64,000 nt of DNA, taken from contig JBPOEY010000004.1 of the NCBI GenBank assembly GCA_051251645.1, positions 124,001-188,000 on the forward strand. Direction: 5' to 3'. Every line of letters starts with the position of its first letter. Positions within the stretch are counted from its first letter, which is position 1. The DNA is from Litorimonas sp051251645. Lineage in GTDB: Bacteria; Pseudomonadota; Alphaproteobacteria; Caulobacterales; Maricaulaceae. The position numbers were made by a program, and so were the translations under genes. Shown here piece by piece: positions 1 to 9,246 of the stretch. Below the pieces are notes generated by a model. It saw only the letters and a program-made list of their open reading frames with translations. It was not told where the DNA came from and ran no database searches.

Positions 1-883
1 GTGCCTTCGCGTCCAATGTGGACAGCTCTTTGAGTTGGGTCATGATCATCGCGCCGACGCGCTTGACAGCCTCGTCGGGCACACGGTGCGCGCCGCCGAT
101 GGGCTCTTTGATGATATCGTCAATCACGCCGAGTTTTTTTAAATCTTGGGCGGTAATTTTCATCGCCTTGGCCGCGTCTTGAGCGCGCGCCCCATCGCGC
201 CACAGGATAGAGGCGCAGCCTTCCGGTGAAATCACGGAATAGATGGAATGCTCTAACATCAGCACTGCATCAGCAGTTGCAATGGCTACCGCGCCGCCAG
301 AGCCACCTTCGCCTGTGACGATAGAAATAAACGGGACTTTCAAGGATAGGCCGCGGTCGATGGACCGTGCAATCGCTTCGGCTTGACCGCGTTCTTCGGC
401 TCCGCGTCCGGGGAAGGCCCCGGCGGTGTCGACAAAACTGATCACGGGCAGATTAAACCGTTCGGCGAGGTTCATCAGCCGCACGGCTTTGCGGTAGCCT
501 TCAGGCTGCGCCATGCCAAAATTATGCTTGAGGCGGGTTTCGAGATCTTTGCCCTTTTCATGCCCCATCACGACGACAGATTGGCCTCTGATTTTCCCCG
601 TTCCGCCCAGTAGGGCATGATCATCACCAAACTGACGATCGCCCGCCAGCGGGGTATAATCTGTGATCAGTTGTTCGACATAGTCAGAGAAATGGGGGCG
701 AGCGGGATGACGCGCAACTTGCGTTTTTTCCCACGGGCCGATCTTGGCGTAGAGCTTTTTGAGCTCTGCCGCCGCGCGGCCACTGATGTCTAGTGCCGCA
801 GCTGGGTCCGATTCGGCCAGCGTCGCAGCCTGTTTGTCCAACTCTGCCACAGGGCGCTCAAAATCTAGATAGGTCAGGGCCAT
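1..883 (-). CDS. accA: Acetyl-CoA carboxylase carboxyltransferase subunit alpha (partial, C-terminus off the window)
   Basis: Read from the reverse strand, the start ATG at 883-881 opens with MALTYLDFERPVAEL and continues without a stop to base 1, about 294 residues of a family that is usually near 320. The crotonase-like carboxyltransferase core is visible: VVVMGHEKGKD, FGMAQPEGYRKA, FVDTAGAFPG, and the glycine-rich GEGGSGGA that forms the CoA/oxyanion pocket. In the family this subunit pairs with AccD and moves the carboxyl group from biotin-BCCP to acetyl-CoA, making malonyl-CoA in the cytoplasm. It lies downstream of xerD and a small gene on the same strand. Identity is secure; only the last residues are missing. 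Confidence 0.95.
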   Translation of the reverse strand, partial: MALTYLDFERPVAELDKQAATLAESDPAAALDISGRAAAELKKLYAKIGPWEKTQVARHPARPHFSDYVEQLITDYTPLAGDRQFGDDHALLGGTGKIRGQSVVVMGHEKGKDLETRLKHNFGMAQPEGYRKAVRLMNLAERFNLPVISFVDTAGAFPGRGAEERGQAEAIARSIDRGLSLKVPFISIVTGEGGSGGAVAIATADAVLMLEHSIYSVISPEGCASILWRDGARAQDAAKAMKITAQDLKKLGVIDDIIKEPIGGAHRVPDEAVKRVGAMIMTQLKELSTLDAKA

Positions 884-939
884 TCGCGTCTCCTAGCGGG
901 CAGAGCGTTTATGTCTAGCCTGTGTGACCATGACAGCCG

Positions 940-1215
940 CTAGTAAGGGCGATATTCGCGCCGTGTTATTTCATGACTGTAACGCTGGACGAAGCGGCGC
1001 TTAATGCGACGTTCCCAACTCGCACGCGGGCCAATGAGAACGGTTTCTGCATCGAGTACGGAATCAGTAAAGTGTTTAGATGTCAGGGGTTTGTCCCCTT
1101 TCACAAGGTCGACTCCGCGCACGCCAGCACAGAAATCCCATTCCTCACGCAGGAGGTCGAGTAAGAGGTCAAGATCACGGATTAAGTCCGTATCGCGGGG
1201 GTCCTTGCGGCTCAC
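940..1215 (-). CDS. Hypothetical protein, 91 aa, coupled to xerD
   Basis: A GTG start shares one base with the xerD stop (TAGTG arrangement), so translation is probably coupled to xerD. The product is 91 residues, charged, with no membrane segment or signal peptide. Acidic and leucine-rich stretches (RDLDLLLDLLREEW) suggest a helical N-terminal half, and the C-terminus is arginine-rich. No family is recognised. Its place between xerD and accA, with tight spacing, supports it being a real gene in that operon. Confidence 0.6.
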   Translation of the reverse strand: MSRKDPRDTDLIRDLDLLLDLLREEWDFCAGVRGVDLVKGDKPLTSKHFTDSVLDAETVLIGPRASWERRIKRRFVQRYSHEITRREYRPY

Positions 1216-2120
1216 TATGAAGTCTCCGAGAGTGGATGGGCATTTTCGACAAGCGCTTTAAGGCGCGCATCAAGCACATGAGTATAAATTTGTGTGGTTG
1301 AGATATCAGCATGACCGAGCAAAGTCTGCACTGCACGCAGATCAGCCCCCCCTTCCAGCAGGTGGGTCGCAAAAGCATGGCGTAAAACGTGCGGGCTAAT
1401 ACGGGCGGGTTGTAATCCGGCATCGCAAGCGAGGTCTTTGAGCAATTGCGCAAACCGTTCGCGCGTGAAGTGACCGAGTTTTCCGCCGGATGGGAACAGG
1501 AACGGTTTGGCGCGGGCCGCAGACGTGACGTTCTTCGGTAGAGTGTGCTCTCGGACGGCTTGCCATGCTTTGAGCGCGTCAATGGCGGGTGGTGTCAGTG
1601 GAATAAGGCGTTCGCGTCCGCCCTTTCCTTTGATCATCAGGCAGTCATCCCGGCGAAGCGTCTGTGCGGTGCGCAAGCTGACCAGCTCTGAGACGCGTAA
1701 GCCACCCGCATAGAGTATCTCCAGCATTGCCATCATGCGCAGCCCCTTGGGGCTTGTATCGGACGCAGCCTGATCCAAAAGCGTGTCGACGTCTTTCTGG
1801 CTCATTCCTTTGGGGAGAGGTTTTGCGGCTTTAGGGGCGCGTAATCGATGAGCGGGATTGTCGGTTCGCAGTCCTTCGGTTTGTAAGAAGAGACAATATT
1901 GTTTCATCGCGGAGAGTTTTCGCGCCGCTGTTGAAGCGCCTAAGCCGCTGGCCGCCCAGCTTGTGAGCACACCTTCAAGATGCCCGGTTGAGGCGTCCAT
2001 TAAGGTGCGCGGTTTTAAGGCCGCCGACCAATCACGCAGGTCCCGGCCATAGGCAGATAATGTGTTGGCGGCCGCGCCGCGCTCTGCACTCATCATTTCG
2101 AGAAAGGATTCGACGCTCAC
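1215..2120 (-). CDS. xerD: Tyrosine recombinase XerD
   Basis: A 301-residue tyrosine recombinase of normal XerC/D length. An N-terminal SAM-like DNA-binding domain (about 1-85, with NTLSAYGRDLRDW) is followed by the catalytic domain. The catalytic set is present: Arg in AGGLRVSEL, Lys in KGKGGRER, HVLRH, the His of LLGHADISTTQ and the nucleophile Tyr in IYTHV. In the family it resolves chromosome dimers at dif together with XerC. XerD rather than XerC is preferred because of the alphaproteobacterial xerD–accA neighbourhood, but the two are hard to tell apart by eye. The next gene upstream ends 3 bases before its start. Confidence 0.88.
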   Translation of the reverse strand: MSVESFLEMMSAERGAAANTLSAYGRDLRDWSAALKPRTLMDASTGHLEGVLTSWAASGLGASTAARKLSAMKQYCLFLQTEGLRTDNPAHRLRAPKAAKPLPKGMSQKDVDTLLDQAASDTSPKGLRMMAMLEILYAGGLRVSELVSLRTAQTLRRDDCLMIKGKGGRERLIPLTPPAIDALKAWQAVREHTLPKNVTSAARAKPFLFPSGGKLGHFTRERFAQLLKDLACDAGLQPARISPHVLRHAFATHLLEGGADLRAVQTLLGHADISTTQIYTHVLDARLKALVENAHPLSETS

Positions 2121-2123
2121 CGC

Positions 2124-3698
2124 TTACAATCCACGTAGAAATTCATAGGCCGCGAGCTGCCCGGCGGTTTCTGGAAACCCAACGGTGCGGAGGCCTCGGA
2201 TTGCGCGGTAAAGGGTCCACGGATCATCAGCCTCCCGCGCAGCGATCAGAACTGAAAATCGCAGCAAACTTTCGGCGCGCGCGCGTCGGTCCACGGCATG
2301 ATCAATTGCGATCCAATTCATGTCAGCTTGACCCGATCGGTTGGCCACATCGAGCAGGGCTTCGACAGATTCTGTGAGGTTGGACCCTAGGGCTAAGGCA
2401 ATGAGGACGTCATCGACTGCGCCTGAGGCATTGTCTGTTAAGGCCGTTTCTAATCCTTCGCCAAGCGCGCGGCCAGAAAATCCGCCGCCCATGGCGTCTG
2501 ATGCGAAGGCCAGGCGTTCGCGGATCGATTGATCTTCCGTTGCGCCGTACAAGGCTTGCATCAAACCAATATCGCGGGTGACGACGGCGTGTCGGGCAAA
2601 CAGGGGCAGGTTTACGCGCGCCATGTCAGCGGGGTCCAATACGGCGGGGATGCGGGAGAGAACGCGGCTGGAATCCAAACCTGTCTCTGTCGCGCGAGAG
2701 ATAAATTCGGCCACCGCGGCGGCGCTCCCGTCGCGGCCCAAAATGAACAGGCGCGCTGTGCCTTTGTCTGTCGTGTCCTCGATCGCCGCCGCTAGATCGA
2801 AGGTCGGCTCGGGTTCGGGCTCCGTTTCGACAAAGAGGGAAAACGGATCAAGGGTCGATGCATCCGCAGGCGCCTCAGCGGCTGGGGTTACCCCCGGGTC
2901 TATCGGCAAAGTGTCGACCAGACTCTCTTCGATGATCGTGTCTTCGGCGCTGTCCGTGTCGTCTATCTCCAGACTATTGATAGGCGCTTCAGGCGGGCCG
3001 GCGGGTTTTGGGTCGCCTGCTAATTCTGTCATCATTACATTCAGAGCCACAGCGTCGCGTGCCATCGCTTCGACCCAAAACCCTTCGCGGGGTTCGGGAA
3101 TGACCAAGGTCGTCTCTTCGCCGCGGTCGCGCAAGATATCGCGGGCCAGATCGGCTCGCGCGGTCTCATCGCGCATCTCGTGGCAGGCGGCGCGCAGCCG
3201 CACCCAATATGTGTCGCCCCTACCGTGTTGGATCGCATCGGAAATTTCGCAGGCCGCACTGAGGTTCCCGCGCGCAATGTAGGCGTCCACCCGCAGAGCA
3301 GGGTCGCGCGCCGCGGGGTTGCGGGCGGCAAAACGGGCGTATTCGTCAGGTGTGGCTAGATCTTGTGCCGCCATGATTCGTCTGCGCTCAAACGCATCGT
3401 CTGCCCCGACGGGCGGGACCAGCCCAGACAAGACAACGCGGCGCAGCATATCGTGGACAATCGGATGGGCCGTATCAGCCGGCAATTCGCTCAACAGACG
3501 CGCGGCGCGCTCCGCTGATGTGCCTTGCCAAGCCTCGCTTTCAAGCGCGCCTGTGATCTCAATGCCGGGCGCAAAGGCCTTCGCCGCATCCAGCCGCTCA
3601 ACGTCGATCGACTGCGCGAAAGCAGGCCCTGATAGAGCTAAAATGGCCGCGAGGCAGAGGAGAGGGGCTGTATGGTTCATCGGCATCTTAGTTTTCAT
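2124..3698 (-). CDS. Secreted hypothetical protein (about 524 aa)
   Basis: The start at 3698 (MKTKMPMNH) is chosen because it gives a signal peptide, with a hydrophobic core LLCLAAILALSG and an AFAQ cleavage site. The mature protein is acidic, with a Pro/Glu/Asp-rich linker around residues 225-300 (TEPEPEPTFD). Helical, Ala-rich segments on either side look like solenoid repeats. No enzyme motif is seen. It is probably periplasmic. Its start overlaps the end of a small membrane-protein gene by 11 bases, and xerD follows after 3 bases, so all three look cotranscribed. Function unknown. Confidence 0.65.
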   Translation of the reverse strand: MKTKMPMNHTAPLLCLAAILALSGPAFAQSIDVERLDAAKAFAPGIEITGALESEAWQGTSAERAARLLSELPADTAHPIVHDMLRRVVLSGLVPPVGADDAFERRRIMAAQDLATPDEYARFAARNPAARDPALRVDAYIARGNLSAACEISDAIQHGRGDTYWVRLRAACHEMRDETARADLARDILRDRGEETTLVIPEPREGFWVEAMARDAVALNVMMTELAGDPKPAGPPEAPINSLEIDDTDSAEDTIIEESLVDTLPIDPGVTPAAEAPADASTLDPFSLFVETEPEPEPTFDLAAAIEDTTDKGTARLFILGRDGSAAAVAEFISRATETGLDSSRVLSRIPAVLDPADMARVNLPLFARHAVVTRDIGLMQALYGATEDQSIRERLAFASDAMGGGFSGRALGEGLETALTDNASGAVDDVLIALALGSNLTESVEALLDVANRSGQADMNWIAIDHAVDRRARAESLLRFSVLIAAREADDPWTLYRAIRGLRTVGFPETAGQLAAYEFLRGL

Positions 3699-3828
3699 AA
3701 GTATCGGGCAAGTCAATGGAACGGACATCTTGGGGCGCCGTGTCAGGTCCGACGGACCCCGCCAGCCAGATTATGATCCCAATTAAAAGTAGGGCTGTGA
3801 CCCCAATCGATATCAGTAATTTCTTCAT
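3688..3828 (-). CDS. Small single-pass membrane protein (46 aa)
   Basis: The preferred start is at 3828 (MKKLLISIGVTALLL), which has an AAGG-type ribosome site a few bases upstream. The result is a 46-residue peptide with one N-terminal hydrophobic helix (LLISIGVTALLLIGIIIWLA) and a short polar tail. The reading frame can be extended upstream to 3876, but that adds a polar leader that does not look natural. Its last codons overlap the start of the secreted protein gene, which suggests translational coupling. No family assigned. Confidence 0.5.
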   Translation of the reverse strand: MKKLLISIGVTALLLIGIIIWLAGSVGPDTAPQDVRSIDLPDTYEN

Positions 3829-3920
3829 GGTGAGCCTTATCGCGTTTAAATGTTGAGCGTGCGTTGATATGCCCATAGTCTAGGCAAACTATATGGCACT
3901 CTGCGGCGTGATCCGCAGCT

Positions 3921-4541
3921 ATGAGAGACACGTTGACAGATTCAAGGGCTTTATCTCCCGAAGATACACCTCCGAAAGACGCAGCGGGGACAATCCGGAC
4001 CCGTCCTATTGCGCTGGTCGGTCTAATGGGCGTGGGCAAAACAACCGTCGGAAGACGATTGGCGAAAGCACTTGACCGGGATTTTTACGATTCAGACGAA
4101 GAAATTGAACGCGCGTCAGGCCGAACAGTCGCTGGTTATTTTCGGGATCACGGCGAAGCGGCTTTCCGTAACGGGGAACGCCGCGTCGTCGAACGGCTGA
4201 TCGCCTTGCCGGATATTGTACTGGCAACCGGGGGCGGTGCGTTCATCCACCCGACCACCCAAGCGATTCTGAAAGAACGCGCGCTTGTGATCTGGTTGAA
4301 GGGGGATTTCGAGACCATTATGGAACGGGTTTCGCGTAAAAACACGCGTCCATTGCTGCAGGTTCCGGATCCGCGCGCGCGTATGCGTGAGCTTATGGAT
4401 GAGCGCGATCCGATCTACGCGCAGGCCCATATTACTATTCCTGTGGCCAAAGGTCCGCATATGCGCACCGTCGGTCGCGTCGAACGTGCGATTGAGAGTT
4501 ATATCGCGAAAGCCAACAAGAAAGCGAACACGCATGAATAA
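3921..4541 (+). CDS. aroK: Shikimate kinase
   Basis: Phosphorylates shikimate at the 3-hydroxyl with ATP in the chorismate pathway (cytoplasm). The Walker A loop GLMGVGKTT lies near residue 34-42. The shikimate-binding Asp/Glu pair is in YDSDEEIE, the substrate-binding Arg in FRNGERR, the GGGAF loop follows, and the lid arginine is in RKNTRPLL. At 206 residues it is longer than the E. coli enzyme (about 170) because of an N-terminal extension of about 28 polar residues, common in alphaproteobacteria. The start could lie further downstream. The stop overlaps the aroB start by 8 bases, the usual aroK-aroB operon. Confidence 0.95.
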   Translation: MRDTLTDSRALSPEDTPPKDAAGTIRTRPIALVGLMGVGKTTVGRRLAKALDRDFYDSDEEIERASGRTVAGYFRDHGEAAFRNGERRVVERLIALPDIVLATGGGAFIHPTTQAILKERALVIWLKGDFETIMERVSRKNTRPLLQVPDPRARMRELMDERDPIYAQAHITIPVAKGPHMRTVGRVERAIESYIAKANKKANTHE

Positions 4542-5646
4542 GAACGCCCACGAGACAGTGCGCGTTGATCTCGGCGCGCGTAGCTATGACATCACCATCG
4601 GACCCGGCGAATTATCTCGTCTAGGTGAGCGGTTGAGAGCTGTCACAACATCGGACCGCGTTGCCGTGGTGACCGATGAAAACGTGCATGCACTGCACGG
4701 CCCTGCGATTGCTGAGGCGTTGTCTGACTTTCGCACGCACATGATTGTCCGCCCTGCCGGGGAATCGCAAAAAAGCATGGCGGGCCTAGACGCCGTGCTA
4801 GATTCGCTATTTCGCGCGGGCTTTGATCGGTCTGATACAATTTTGGCATTTGGCGGTGGCGTGATCGGCGATTTGAGTGGCTTTGCCGCCAGTGTCTATA
4901 AACGCGGCGCGACGTTTGTGCAGGTGCCGACGACCTTGCTGGCGCAGGTCGATAGCTCTGTTGGCGGTAAGACGGCGATTAATAATGCGTATGGCAAAAA
5001 CCTCGTCGGCGCGTTTTACCAACCGCAGCTTGTGCTAATCGACACGAACCTATTGTCCACTTTGCCGGACCGTCAAGTGAAGGCGGGTTATGCTGAAGTG
5101 GTCAAATATGGCTTGATCGATCGCCCTGATTTCTTCGAAGTTTTGGATGCGGGCGCAGGCGCACGTGTTTTGGCATTGGAGCCAGATGCATTGCGAGACG
5201 CGATTTCTGTCTCTTGTTCGGCCAAGGCTGATGTGGTTGCGCAGGACGAACGCGAGGGGGGACGGCGCGCGCTGCTGAATTTGGGTCATACGTTTGCCCA
5301 TGCGTTGGAGCTGACCGCAGGATATGACGGTGACTTATTGCACGGCGAAGCGGTCAGTGCGGGCATGGATATGGCGTTTGAGTTTTCCAGCCGTTTGGGC
5401 CTCTGCCCGCCTGCACAGACCAAGCGCGTTCATGACCACCTATCCCGTCTCTCGATGCCGACCCGTGCTGACATGGGGCGGTTTCTGACGGACCCGAACG
5501 CTTTGTTGGGGCATATGCGACAAGATAAGAAAAACGAAGGCGGACGTATCACGTTGATTTTGGCGCGTGGTATCGGACAGAGCTTCATAGAAAAGTCGGT
5601 CTCTGAAACCGATCTGCTAGCTTACCTCAAGGACATATCGACATGA
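4534..5646 (+). CDS. aroB: 3-dehydroquinate synthase
   Basis: Converts DAHP to 3-dehydroquinate, the second step of the shikimate pathway, using NAD and a divalent metal. The start at 4534 (MNKNAHETVRVDLG) gives the normal 370 residues; a longer upstream frame exists only because it overlaps aroK. Family motifs include the NAD-binding GGGVIGDLSGF, the VPTTLLAQVDSSVGGKTAIN segment, and metal-binding residues in EVVKYGLI, NLGHTFAHALE and LLHGEAVSAGM. The gene lies between aroK (8-base overlap) and the CBS-domain protein gene (ATGA overlap), so the three are probably one transcript. Confidence 0.96.
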   Translation: MNKNAHETVRVDLGARSYDITIGPGELSRLGERLRAVTTSDRVAVVTDENVHALHGPAIAEALSDFRTHMIVRPAGESQKSMAGLDAVLDSLFRAGFDRSDTILAFGGGVIGDLSGFAASVYKRGATFVQVPTTLLAQVDSSVGGKTAINNAYGKNLVGAFYQPQLVLIDTNLLSTLPDRQVKAGYAEVVKYGLIDRPDFFEVLDAGAGARVLALEPDALRDAISVSCSAKADVVAQDEREGGRRALLNLGHTFAHALELTAGYDGDLLHGEAVSAGMDMAFEFSSRLGLCPPAQTKRVHDHLSRLSMPTRADMGRFLTDPNALLGHMRQDKKNEGGRITLILARGIGQSFIEKSVSETDLLAYLKDIST

Positions 5647-6941
5647 GCGCGTTTTTAGAGCCGCAGAACCTGATCCTGATCGGGATCGTTCTGACGCTAC
5701 TCGTTTTTTCTAGCTTTTTCTCCTCATCAGAAACGGCGCTCACAGCAGCATCGCGCGTGCGGATGCACGCGGCAGAAAAAGATGGCGATAAGCGCGCGAC
5801 CATCGTGTCAAAGCTTATGAATATGCGTGAACGTCTGCTGGGCGGGATCTTGCTGGGCAATAATTTAGTCAATATTCTGGCCTCAGTCCTGACGACAAAG
5901 CTTTTTACCAATGTTTTTGGCGGCGGCGGGGTCGCCTTGGTGGCCGCGACAGCCGTGATGACAGCTCTGATTCTCATTTTCGCCGAAGTGTTGCCCAAGA
6001 CCTATGCGATCTCTCAACCCGACAAGCTGGCCTTAATCGTGGCTCGTCCGATAAGCTTGATCATCAAAGTGCTCAGCCCAATTGTCCTTATGGTGCAATG
6101 GATCGTCAATCTTGTGCTTCGCATCTTTGGGATTGATACGAATGCGAGTGCGTGGACAGCGGCGGATGAAATTAAAGGCGCCGTTGATCTTCACCTCCAA
6201 GAAGGCGGCGTCGCGAAACGCGCGCGGGATCAAATCTACGGTGTGCTAGAAATTGGTGAATTGACCGTCGAAGACGTGATGATCCACCGCTCTAACCTGT
6301 CTATGGTTGACCTCGGGAGCCCGAACGATGAAATAATTAAAGGCGTGCTGGCCTCCGGCCATTCCCGCTTGCCAGTCTATTCGGATAATACCGATAATGT
6401 TGTCGGCATTCTCCATGTCAAAGACTTGCTCTCTGCTTTTGCGAGGACAAGCGATACAGCCGCCGTCGATGTAAAGAAGCTGCTGCGCGCGCCGTGGTTC
6501 GTGCCGGAAACAACCTCCGTTGTGAAACAGCTCCGTGCGTTTCAGAGCAAGCGAGAACATTTCGCGCTGGTCGTTGATGAATATGGGGCACTAATGGGGG
6601 TGATCACCTTGGAAGATATTCTCGAAGAAATCGTTGGCGATATCCAAGATGAATATGACGAAGAACTGGCGGGTGTTACGCGCTATAAAGATGGGAGCGC
6701 CGTCGTTCGCGGCGACATTGCGATCCGCGATCTTAACCGCGCCATGGATTGGAAACTGCCGGATGATGAAGCTGTCACGATCGCCGGTTTAGTTATTCAC
6801 GAGAGTCAGACTATTCCAACGACGGGGCAGGTTTTTGCCTATCACGGCTATCGGTTTGAGATCCTAACCCGTGAACGCAACCAGATCCAATCGCTTAAAG
6901 TTCGCAAAACTTTCGAGCCGGACCAAAGGAAAAACGGATGA
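5643..6941 (+). CDS. HlyC/CorC family membrane protein with DUF21 and CBS domains
   Basis: A 432-residue protein with the layout of the CorC/CNNM-like family. It has an N-terminal DUF21 membrane domain with about four hydrophobic segments (residues 8-150, including SSSETALTAAS and LVNILASVL). Two CBS domains follow (about 205-325; VEDVMIHRSNL, SRLPVYSD, HFALVVDEYGALMGVITLEDILEEIVGDIQDE), then a C-terminal transporter-associated domain (RGDIAIRDLNR, TIAGLVIHE). Family members are linked to magnesium/cobalt efflux or resistance. It starts within the aroB stop (ATGA) and its own stop overlaps the next gene the same way. Confidence 0.9.
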   Translation: MSAFLEPQNLILIGIVLTLLVFSSFFSSSETALTAASRVRMHAAEKDGDKRATIVSKLMNMRERLLGGILLGNNLVNILASVLTTKLFTNVFGGGGVALVAATAVMTALILIFAEVLPKTYAISQPDKLALIVARPISLIIKVLSPIVLMVQWIVNLVLRIFGIDTNASAWTAADEIKGAVDLHLQEGGVAKRARDQIYGVLEIGELTVEDVMIHRSNLSMVDLGSPNDEIIKGVLASGHSRLPVYSDNTDNVVGILHVKDLLSAFARTSDTAAVDVKKLLRAPWFVPETTSVVKQLRAFQSKREHFALVVDEYGALMGVITLEDILEEIVGDIQDEYDEELAGVTRYKDGSAVVRGDIAIRDLNRAMDWKLPDDEAVTIAGLVIHESQTIPTTGQVFAYHGYRFEILTRERNQIQSLKVRKTFEPDQRKNG

Positions 6942-8638
6942 CGTTATCCTCGATGAAATTGGTATCTTTGACCGCATGCGCTGTGCTGGCGCTGGCCGGG
7001 TGTGGGACCGATATCATTGTGCCGGATACGCAGCTGATCACGGGGGCGACTTTCATCACGATGGAAGACGGGCCCGCGCCAGACGCGATGGTGATCAAAG
7101 ACGGACGGATTGTTGCGCTCGGCATGGAAGATAGCTTGCGCGAAGGCTACCCGGATGCCCTGCTGAGGGATTTCACGGGAAAAACAATCATCCCCGGTGT
7201 TGTTGATAGCCACGTTCATGTTCGCGAACTGGGAATGGATGCGATCAAAGTTGATCTGGTCGGAGTCAAAAATATCGACGATATTGTTGCGCGTATTCGT
7301 GCTCAACGCCCGGATGCGACGCCTGGCGAATGGATTATTGGGCAGGGCTGGGACGAAGGCGCATTCGCGGATCTGGGCGGACCTGGGGGCTACCCGACAA
7401 CGCAAGCGCTGAGTATCGCATACCCTGACACGCCGATCGCCTTAGAGGCCCTGCACGGCTTTGCGGCCATGGCGAACGATGCAGCCTTAGCCAAGGTGGG
7501 CATCACCGCGACAACGCCGGACCCCCAGGGCGGAACGATCCTGCGCCGCGCTGATGGACAGCCGAGCGGCGTGCTTTTAACACTCGCACAAGCGCTTCTC
7601 TTTGATGCTGTGCCAGCGCTAGACCAGGCGCAGATTGAACAGGCGATTGTCGTCGGTTTGGAAACATTGGCGGCGCAAGGCGTCACCTCAGTCCACGAAG
7701 CCGGGATGGAAGGGCGTGACGTCGAAGCCTTCACCGCTTTGGCCGAACGCGGCGAATTACCGATTCGCGTGTTTGGCCTTCTGAATGGCAATGATGGGGC
7801 GCTGATGGCGGAATGGTTTGATCGGGGTCCGCTAGATGATCCGCAAGATCGGCTCGATATTGGCGGCATCAAAGTTTTTTATGATGGGAGTCTCGGGTCG
7901 CGGACCGCGTTGATGCGCGCGCCATATTCGGATCAACCTGACACGGCACGACCCACCGCGCGGATTTCACTGGCCGAAGTCGAAGAACTCGGGACCAATG
8001 CCCGCGCGCATGGGTTTCAGATGGCCGTGCATGCGATTGGCGATGAAGCGAATGCGAATGTTCTCACCAGTTATGAGCGCCGCTTGGCCCCGGATGAGAC
8101 AGGGCCGACGCCAGATCATCGCTGGCGGATTGAACATGCACAGGTCGTCACAGCGGATTTTGCAGAACGGGCCGCAGTCCTGAATGTCATCGCTTCCATG
8201 CAACCCAGCCACGCAATGGGTGATAGCGGCTGGGCTGAAGACCGCGTTGGTCCGCGGCGAATTCGTCGAGCCTATGCGTGGAAATCCTTTCAAGACGCCG
8301 GTGTGCCAATCATTTTTAATTCCGATCTACCGGGTGAGCCTTGGACGCCCATGGAAACACTACACTTTGCTGTCACGCGAACAAAGCTAGACGGCACTCC
8401 GGCCGGAGGGTGGTATCTGGGCGAGGCGTTAGACCGTAATGCCAGCCTGCGCGCGATGACGCTCACTGGGGCCTATGCGGCCTTCCAAGAAGACACGCTC
8501 GGCAGTCTATCTGTCGGGAAGTGGGCAGACTTCGTGGTGCTGAGCGATAACCCGCTGACGGCTGCTGACATTCACCGCATAACCGTCGACGCGACTTTTG
8601 TGGCAGGACAGAAGTTCGGAGACACTTCGGTTGATTAA
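6938..8638 (+). CDS. Lipoprotein amidohydrolase (YtcJ-like)
   Basis: A 566-residue metal-dependent hydrolase with a lipoprotein signal (AVLALAGC, lipidation Cys about residue 22), so it probably faces the periplasm. Amidohydrolase features are the N-terminal beta-sandwich start (LITGATFITMEDGPAPDAMVIKDGRIVALG), metal-binding HVH in GVVDSHVHVREL near residue 92, GIKVFYDGSLGSRTA, HAIGDEAN, RIEHAQV, NSDLPGEP and a C-terminal KWADFVVLSDNP. This order matches the YtcJ group of exoenzyme-like amidohydrolases. Substrate unknown. Its start overlaps the upstream stop (ATGA), and its end overlaps the convergent HTH gene by 4 bases. Confidence 0.88.
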   Translation: MTLSSMKLVSLTACAVLALAGCGTDIIVPDTQLITGATFITMEDGPAPDAMVIKDGRIVALGMEDSLREGYPDALLRDFTGKTIIPGVVDSHVHVRELGMDAIKVDLVGVKNIDDIVARIRAQRPDATPGEWIIGQGWDEGAFADLGGPGGYPTTQALSIAYPDTPIALEALHGFAAMANDAALAKVGITATTPDPQGGTILRRADGQPSGVLLTLAQALLFDAVPALDQAQIEQAIVVGLETLAAQGVTSVHEAGMEGRDVEAFTALAERGELPIRVFGLLNGNDGALMAEWFDRGPLDDPQDRLDIGGIKVFYDGSLGSRTALMRAPYSDQPDTARPTARISLAEVEELGTNARAHGFQMAVHAIGDEANANVLTSYERRLAPDETGPTPDHRWRIEHAQVVTADFAERAAVLNVIASMQPSHAMGDSGWAEDRVGPRRIRRAYAWKSFQDAGVPIIFNSDLPGEPWTPMETLHFAVTRTKLDGTPAGGWYLGEALDRNASLRAMTLTGAYAAFQEDTLGSLSVGKWADFVVLSDNPLTAADIHRITVDATFVAGQKFGDTSVD

Positions 8639-9084
8639 GGTGCCTGTTTGAACCGCATCGCCAAAGTGACAATCACAACGGTCAAGCCGTGAGCTGCAAG
8701 GCCAACCGTCCACCATGCCGCCGGGATCATCATGACAAACCCTTCGCCATAACTGCTGATGCTGATGGCCATGAAGACGATCATACCGAAAATATAGCTA
8801 GCGGCGTGAATCAAGAACGATAACCGTAGGGCCGAGAGGCCTTCCAAATCGTGGGCTTCTTTGTCCGTTGCGGCCTGCACCTTAGGGTCTACCGTCAAGG
8901 CGACGACATCAACGTTAAAGGCAGCAGCCAGCGCCATGACGGATTCGTATGAGGCGGCTTCCCCATTTTCGATGCGCTGAACGGTTCGTGTTCCGATGCC
9001 CGCCAAGTCGGAGAGATGTTCTTGTGACCAATGGCGTTCTTCGCGCCAGCGTCTTATTTTTGCGGCGTCTGGATGGAATTGCAT
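8635..9084 (-). CDS. XRE-type HTH regulator with C-terminal two-helix membrane domain
   Basis: The start at 9084 (MQFHPDAAKIRRW) is set by AGGAG 6 bases upstream and gives 149 residues. Residues 8-60 form an XRE/Cro helix-turn-helix (RRWREERHWSQEHLSDLAGIG, then TVQRIENGEAAS). After an acidic linker, two hydrophobic helices (SYIFGMIVFMAISIS and WWTVGLAAHGLTVVIVTLAM) match the 2TM arrangement of small membrane-anchored regulators. It may repress from the membrane; target unknown. Convergent with, and overlapping by 4 bases, the amidohydrolase gene. Confidence 0.82.
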   Translation of the reverse strand: MQFHPDAAKIRRWREERHWSQEHLSDLAGIGTRTVQRIENGEAASYESVMALAAAFNVDVVALTVDPKVQAATDKEAHDLEGLSALRLSFLIHAASYIFGMIVFMAISISSYGEGFVMMIPAAWWTVGLAAHGLTVVIVTLAMRFKQAP

Positions 9085-9246
9085 GTTTTGCTCCTGAATT
9101 TTTGTGCGGACCAATTTCCGCTGAAGACAGGATCAACAGGCCATAACTGTCTCATTACAACAACGTCAGCGCCCTGTCATTGCCCCGCCACGAAGCCGCC
9201 ACGGGTCCGCCACAGCCCAGCCGAGGCTCTGTTTCCTCATGTTTTG

